Of a stretch of DNA of 64,000 nt, positions 60,105-64,000 are shown one piece after another (position 1 is the stretch's first letter; each line of letters begins with the position of its first letter). The translations under genes were made by a program, and so were the position numbers. The DNA comes from Gluconobacter wancherniae NBRC 103581 (lineage in GTDB: Bacteria > Pseudomonadota > Alphaproteobacteria > Acetobacterales > Acetobacteraceae): the NCBI RefSeq assembly GCF_007988885.1, contig NZ_BJUZ01000005.1, forward strand, positions 42,796 to 106,795. The letters run 5' to 3'. The notes below the pieces were generated by a model. That model worked only from the letters and a program-made list of their open reading frames with translations. It was not told the origin of the DNA and did not search any database.

Positions 60105-61190
60105 ATGAATATGCAGTATCGTCAGCTTGGCCGCTCCGGCCTCAAGATTTCAGCCCTCAATTTTGGATCAGTGACATTTGGTGGAAGCGGCAGTTTCGCC
60201 GCCACCGGGGACGTGGATATCGCCCAGGCATCGCGGATGATCGACATCTGTGTCGAGCATGGTGTCAACATGTTTGATACGGCTGATGCTTATTCCGGTG
60301 GAGAGGCAGAGGAAATTCTTGGAAAGGCCATGAAGGGCCGCAGCCGGGAACTGCTTGTGACCAGCAAGGTCCGGTTCCCGACGGGGAAGGGGCCTAACGA
60401 GCAGGGACTTTCACGGCATCATATTCTCAATGCCTGTGATGATAGTCTGCGACGACTGGGCCGGGATCATCTTGATCTTTACTATCTTCATGAATGGGAT
60501 GGCCAAAGCCCTGTCGAGGAAATGTTGGAAGCGCTTCAGACGCTCCGGGATCAGGGTAAGATCCGGTATGCGGGAATTTCAAATTTCTCGGCATGGCATG
60601 TGATGAAATTGCTCTCTGCGGCAGAGCGCGATCGCCTCATCGCCCCGGTGTCCCAGCAGATCTATTATTCGCTGGAAGCGCGGGATGCGGAATTTGAGCT
60701 GTTGCCTATGGCTGTGGACCAGGGGCTTGGGGTGCAGGTCTGGAGCCCGCTTGCCTGTGGTTTGCTGACCGGGAAATATCGTCGCGGAAAGGCCACACCT
60801 GAAGATTCCCGCCGGATTGCCGGATGGAGTGAGCCAGAGGTCCGTAATATCGAGAAGCTCTACGATACGGTTGAAGTGCTCGTACAGGTTGCTGAGGAGC
60901 ATGATGTCTCTGCTGCGCGCGTCGCACTTGCGTGGACGATGCACAAACCGGGCATCACGTCGCTGGTGCTGGGCGCGCGCAAGGAAAGTCAGCTTCTGGA
61001 CAATCTCTCTGCGGCGACGCTGCGCCTGACGAAAGATCAGGTTGCACGGTTGGATGAGGCGAGCGCCCCGGACCTCATTTATCCATATTGGCATCAGAAC
61101 CGTTCGGCATTCGAGCGTCTCTCTCCGGCGGACCTTGTTTTGCATGGGCCTGCAAAACGTCATCGGGATGCCCTTGAACAGAAGAAATGA
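60105..61190 (+). CDS. Aldo/keto reductase
   Basis: 361 residues. The catalytic tetrad is in place: Asp and Tyr in MFDTADAYSGGEAEEIL, Lys in LVTSKVRF, and His in LDLYYLHEWDG. The beta-barrel is otherwise standard with the NADPH-binding VLGARKESQLLDNLSAATLR near the end. It resembles the YajO/AKR11-type reductases and sugar-aldehyde reductases. ATG at 60105 has AGAGGA six bases upstream. A heat-shock-like promoter for clpB sits in its last codons. Confidence 0.88.
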   Translation: MNMQYRQLGRSGLKISALNFGSVTFGGSGSFAATGDVDIAQASRMIDICVEHGVNMFDTADAYSGGEAEEILGKAMKGRSRELLVTSKVRFPTGKGPNEQGLSRHHILNACDDSLRRLGRDHLDLYYLHEWDGQSPVEEMLEALQTLRDQGKIRYAGISNFSAWHVMKLLSAAERDRLIAPVSQQIYYSLEARDAEFELLPMAVDQGLGVQVWSPLACGLLTGKYRRGKATPEDSRRIAGWSEPEVRNIEKLYDTVEVLVQVAEEHDVSAARVALAWTMHKPGITSLVLGARKESQLLDNLSAATLRLTKDQVARLDEASAPDLIYPYWHQNRSAFERLSPADLVLHGPAKRHRDALEQKK

Positions 61191-61202
61191 TTGCCTAAAT
61201 AT
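61173..61202 (+). promoter_or_regulatory. Candidate sigma-32 (RpoH) promoter for clpB
   Basis: CTTGAA (-35) and CCTAAATAT (-10) are separated by 15 bases, close to the RpoH consensus (CTTGAA, then CCCCAT-T/A-like). It overlaps the 3' end of the aldo/keto reductase gene, so clpB could be heat-induced separately. By-eye match only. Confidence 0.45.
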
Positions 61203-61210
61203 TGTGCACA

Positions 61211-61233
61211 GGCCGCTGCCTTCGGGGGCGGCC
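61211..61233 (+). other. Stable hairpin in the clpB leader
   Basis: GGCCGC / GCGGCC arms enclose a CC-TTCG-GG tetraloop-type tip. It lies between the candidate promoter and the clpB ATG at 61278. It has no T tail, so it may be a 5' stabiliser or a temperature-sensitive leader structure rather than a terminator. Confidence 0.4.
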
Positions 61234-61277
61234 GAGCACATCATTGTCGCCGTAACGGGGCATAAAAGGATCTAGGT

Positions 61278-63878
61278 ATGGACATTCAGAAATTCACCGA
61301 GCGCAGTCAGGGCTTTCTTCAGGCCGCACAGACCATTGCGCTTCGGGACTATCACCAGCAACTGACGCCCGAGCATCTTCTCAAGGCGCTGCTGGATGAC
61401 GAGGAAGGTGCTGCTTTCGGTCTGATCCGCGCAGCGGGTGGCGATCCAAAGGCTGTTCAGGTCGCAAATGACGCGGCATTGGCCAAGCTGCCAAAAGTGC
61501 AGGGCGGTGGTGCAGGGCAACCGCAGGCAACGCCAGATTTCGTACGCATGCTTGATGGTGCAGAAGCATCTGCAAAGGCTGCGGGGGACAGTCATGTTGC
61601 GCAGGACCGGCTTCTCATCGCGATTGCTGGCAGCAATACGGCTGCGGGCAAAGCGCTAAATGATGGCAAAGCAGGTGTTGCGGCTCTTGAACGTGCTGTG
61701 GCGCAGATCCGGAAAGGACGCACAGTCACCAGTGCGTCTGCCGAGAACAATTTCGACGCGCTGAAAAAATATGCGCGTGACGTGACGGCCATTGCTCAGA
61801 CGGGCAAGCTTGATCCGGTGATTGGTCGCGATGAGGAAATTCGTCGGACGATCCAGGTTCTTGCGCGTCGCAGCAAGAATAATCCGGTGCTGATCGGTGA
61901 ACCGGGCGTTGGCAAGACTGCCATTGTGGAGGGGCTTGCACAGCGTATTGTAAATGGCGATGTGCCGGAGGCGCTGCGCAACAAGAAGCTTCTTTCCCTT
62001 GATCTCGGCGCACTTGTTGCCGGTGCCAAATATCGTGGCGAGTTCGAAGAGCGTTTGAAGGCCGTTCTCAAGGAAATCGAGACGGCAGAAGGCGAGATCA
62101 TCCTGTTCATTGACGAAATGCACACGCTGGTTGGCGCTGGGCGTTCGGACGGAGCGATGGATGCTTCCAACCTCATCAAGCCGGAACTGGCACGCGGAAC
62201 CCTGCATTGCGTTGGTGCCACCACGCTCGATGAGTATCGTAAATATATCGAAAAGGACGCGGCTCTTGCCCGCCGTTTTCAAGCGGTATTCGTGGGCGAG
62301 CCATCGGTGGCTGACACAATTTCGATCTTGCGCGGCATCAAGGAAAAATACGAGCTGCATCACGGTATCCGCATTACCGATAATGCAATTGTGGCCGCTG
62401 CAACCCTTTCCAACCGTTATATCACGGATCGCTTCCTGCCAGATAAAGCCATCGATCTGATTGATGAAGCAGCCAGCCGTCTGCGGATGCAGATCGACAG
62501 CAAGCCCGAAGCTCTGGACGAACTGGATCGCCGCATCATTCAGCTCAAGATCGAGCGTGAGGCAATTCGCAAGGAAGACGACACCCCTTCCAGGGATCGA
62601 CTGGTTGCGCTGGAAGCCGAGCTTGTAGATCTGGAGGAGCAGTCAGATGCGCTGGGTGCGTCCTGGCACGCAGAGAAAGACCGCGTAAACGCGATACAGA
62701 AGCTGAAGGAACAGCTTGATTCGGCGCGCTCAGATGTTGAGGTCGCACAAAGGCAGGGCAATCTCGGTCGCGCGTCCGAACTTATGTATGGCGTCATTCC
62801 AAGGCTTGAGGGAGAAATTTCCAAGGCTCAGGAAGAAGAGGCCGAGGCATCCAAAAATGGTCTGTTTGAAGATGCTGTGACGGATCAGGGGGTCGCGGCG
62901 ATCGTTTCCCGCTGGACGGGAGTTCCCGTGGACCGGATGCTCGAAGGTGAGCGCGCCAAGCTGATGCGGATGGAGGAGGTGCTGCGAGACCGTGTGGTTG
63001 GGCAGGAGCAGGCCCTCGTTGCAGTATCGAACGCTGTTCGTCGTGCGCGGGCTGGTCTGCAGGATCCTAATCGTCCGATTGGCTCATTCCTGTTCCTCGG
63101 ACCGACGGGCGTTGGCAAGACCGAACTGACAAAGGCGTTGGCTCAGTTCCTGTTTGATGATGAGCGCGCGCTTCTGCGTATCGACATGAGCGAGTTCATG
63201 GAAAAGCACGCTGTGTCGCGGCTGATCGGTGCTCCTCCGGGATATGTCGGTTATGACGAAGGTGGCGTACTGACTGAAGCCGTGCGTCGTCGTCCTTATC
63301 AGGTCATCCTGTTTGATGAAGTTGAGAAGGCCCATGAGGACATTTTCAACATTCTTCTGCAGGTACTTGATGACGGCCGCTTGACGGACGGCCAGGGGCG
63401 TGTGGTTGATTTCCGCAACACGATTATCGTGCTGACCAGTAATCTCGGGTCTGATGTTCTGGCGAATCAGCCAGATGGCGAACCTGTCGAACTGGTGCAG
63501 GCACAGGTTATGTCTGTTGTGCGCAATCACTTCCGGCCTGAGTTCCTGAACCGTTTGGATGAAATCATCCTGTTCTCCCGTCTGCAGCGGGCAGATATGG
63601 GGCGGATTGTAGAGATCCAGCTTGGACGGCTGCGTAAGCTGCTGGACGATCGCAAGATCTCACTTTCACTGGATGACAAGGCAACGGAGTGGCTGGCGGA
63701 AGCTGGGTATGATCCGATCTATGGTGCGCGTCCGTTGAAGCGCGTGGTTCAGCGCAGTCTCCAGAACCCTCTTGCAGGCCTATTGCTGGACGGAAGCATT
63801 CATGACGGTGAGACAATCAGCGTTTCTGCGGATGACAAAGGACTGGTTATCAACGGTCACACTGCTTCAGAGGGATAA
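61278..63878 (+). CDS. clpB: ATP-dependent disaggregase ClpB
   Basis: 866 residues. An N-terminal domain ([20 protein letters not shown]) leads to the first AAA+ module with [18 protein letters not shown] and [20 protein letters not shown]. The coiled-coil middle domain (about 410-530) with its DnaK-docking region follows, and the second AAA+ module has [19 protein letters not shown] and [20 protein letters not shown], then the sensor-2 [20 protein letters not shown]. ClpB with DnaK rescues aggregated proteins. ATG at 61278 has AAGGA eight bases upstream. Confidence 0.97.
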   Translation: MDIQKFTERSQGFLQAAQTIALRDYHQQLTPEHLLKALLDDEEGAAFGLIRAAGGDPKAVQVANDAALAKLPKVQGGGAGQPQATPDFVRMLDGAEASAKAAGDSHVAQDRLLIAIAGSNTAAGKALNDGKAGVAALERAVAQIRKGRTVTSASAENNFDALKKYARDVTAIAQTGKLDPVIGRDEEIRRTIQVLARRSKNNPVLIGEPGVGKTAIVEGLAQRIVNGDVPEALRNKKLLSLDLGALVAGAKYRGEFEERLKAVLKEIETAEGEIILFIDEMHTLVGAGRSDGAMDASNLIKPELARGTLHCVGATTLDEYRKYIEKDAALARRFQAVFVGEPSVADTISILRGIKEKYELHHGIRITDNAIVAAATLSNRYITDRFLPDKAIDLIDEAASRLRMQIDSKPEALDELDRRIIQLKIEREAIRKEDDTPSRDRLVALEAELVDLEEQSDALGASWHAEKDRVNAIQKLKEQLDSARSDVEVAQRQGNLGRASELMYGVIPRLEGEISKAQEEEAEASKNGLFEDAVTDQGVAAIVSRWTGVPVDRMLEGERAKLMRMEEVLRDRVVGQEQALVAVSNAVRRARAGLQDPNRPIGSFLFLGPTGVGKTELTKALAQFLFDDERALLRIDMSEFMEKHAVSRLIGAPPGYVGYDEGGVLTEAVRRRPYQVILFDEVEKAHEDIFNILLQVLDDGRLTDGQGRVVDFRNTIIVLTSNLGSDVLANQPDGEPVELVQAQVMSVVRNHFRPEFLNRLDEIILFSRLQRADMGRIVEIQLGRLRKLLDDRKISLSLDDKATEWLAEAGYDPIYGARPLKRVVQRSLQNPLAGLLLDGSIHDGETISVSADDKGLVINGHTASEG

Positions 63879-63887
63879 TCTGAAGCA
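63863..63887 (+). terminator. Hairpin overlapping the clpB stop
   Basis: Perfect 9-bp arms (TGCTTCAGA / TCTGAAGCA) around a 7-base loop that contains the clpB stop codon. Together with the next hairpin it forms a tandem 3' end. Confidence 0.55.
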
Positions 63888-63899
63888 ATTCCAGAAAAG

Positions 63900-63922
63900 T
63901 GCCGAGAAATCGGCATTTTTTT
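63900..63922 (+). terminator. Intrinsic terminator of clpB
   Basis: TGCCGA-GAAA-TCGGCA, a 6-bp stem with a GAAA tetraloop, is followed at once by seven T. This is a classical rho-independent terminator. The 78 bases after it up to the window end hold no recognisable gene. Confidence 0.85.
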
Positions 63923-64000
63923 GATTTTTATCTGGATCGATTTAACAACGGAAAACGGGGATAAGTCTAAAAAATAAGAGAAATCCGGGCCTTGAATGTA

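Noticed and set aside
61656..62363. 235-codon frame antisense to clpB
   Set aside because: Covers the ClpB AAA+ domain in reverse; not a real protein.
1..64000. Mobile elements, prophage genes, CRISPR arrays, toxin-antitoxin or defence islands
   Set aside because: No transposase, integrase, repeat-spacer pattern or defence gene was seen; codon usage looks uniform and genes are core type.

Overview
The window looks like a chromosomal segment of an acetic acid bacterium (Acetobacteraceae, Alphaproteobacteria), most likely Gluconobacter or a close relative. Reasons: two OprB-type carbohydrate porins with a TonB-dependent receptor, a circularly permuted two-piece tmRNA of the alphaproteobacterial type, a MucR/Ros regulator, an ornithine-lipid acyltransferase beside a Fur-family gene, a serC-hisZ-purA run, and moderately high GC. 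The genus is inferred from gene content and recognition, not from a search. No insertion sequence, prophage, CRISPR array or rRNA operon was seen. Genes are tightly packed and most functions are core functions.

Layout. 1-7.1 kb: 5' part of a TonB receptor, an OprB porin, a free-standing POTRA protein, a phospholipase-D-like protein overlapping a DUF1643 gene, an exported peroxiredoxin, and an SLT lytic transglycosylase lipoprotein with a SPOR domain. 7.3-13.4 kb: a Wzm/Wzt-type polysaccharide ABC exporter, an exported beta-propeller protein, a VOC protein, and a TetR-divergent isochorismatase/AbrB-type membrane protein cassette. 13.4-15.6 kb: sspB directly downstream of the permuted tmRNA gene, with thyX divergent. 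15.7-19.9 kb: an SDR, class II fructose-bisphosphate aldolase, and an OmpR/EnvZ-type two-component pair. 19.9-26.7 kb: nfu, nitroreductase, tsaB, rimI, a TusA-like gene on the other strand, mucR, fur-olsB, lnt and an XRE regulator. 26.7-31.4 kb: a tyrosine phosphatase, a small lipoprotein, a globin-coupled chemoreceptor, and the cnoX-like/LON-domain/Trm112 operon.

31.6-46.5 kb: tRNA-Gly(GCC), a FAD oxidoreductase-LysR pair, a second OprB porin, ppa, a small secreted protein, an FUSC transporter, a CAT-anticodon tRNA, ettA, a GNAT gene, argC, tRNA-Leu(CAA), serC, hisZ and purA. 46.6-49.1 kb: a pseudokinase-like protein paired with a small membrane protein. 49.1-57.7 kb: ftsY, mtaB, dapF, a methyltransferase, a DEAD-box helicase with a DbpA-like RNA-binding domain, a PPK2 kinase, an SDR, yqgE and an unknown exported protein. 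57.7-64 kb: an exported S9 peptidase, an aldo/keto reductase and clpB with a candidate heat-shock promoter.

Functional threads. Protein quality control recurs: tmRNA with its SspB adaptor, ClpB, a CnoX-like thioredoxin and a LON-domain protein. Envelope biology recurs: porins, Lnt, OlsB, SLT/SPOR, an ABC polysaccharide exporter, FUSC and POTRA. Translation and tRNA modification are well represented: TsaB, RimI, MtaB, EttA, Trm112, FtsY and a DEAD-box helicase. The observations most worth following are the tmRNA-sspB adjacency, the pseudokinase/membrane-protein pair with its coupled minigene, the free-standing POTRA protein, and the TetR-divergent cassette with a palindromic operator candidate.
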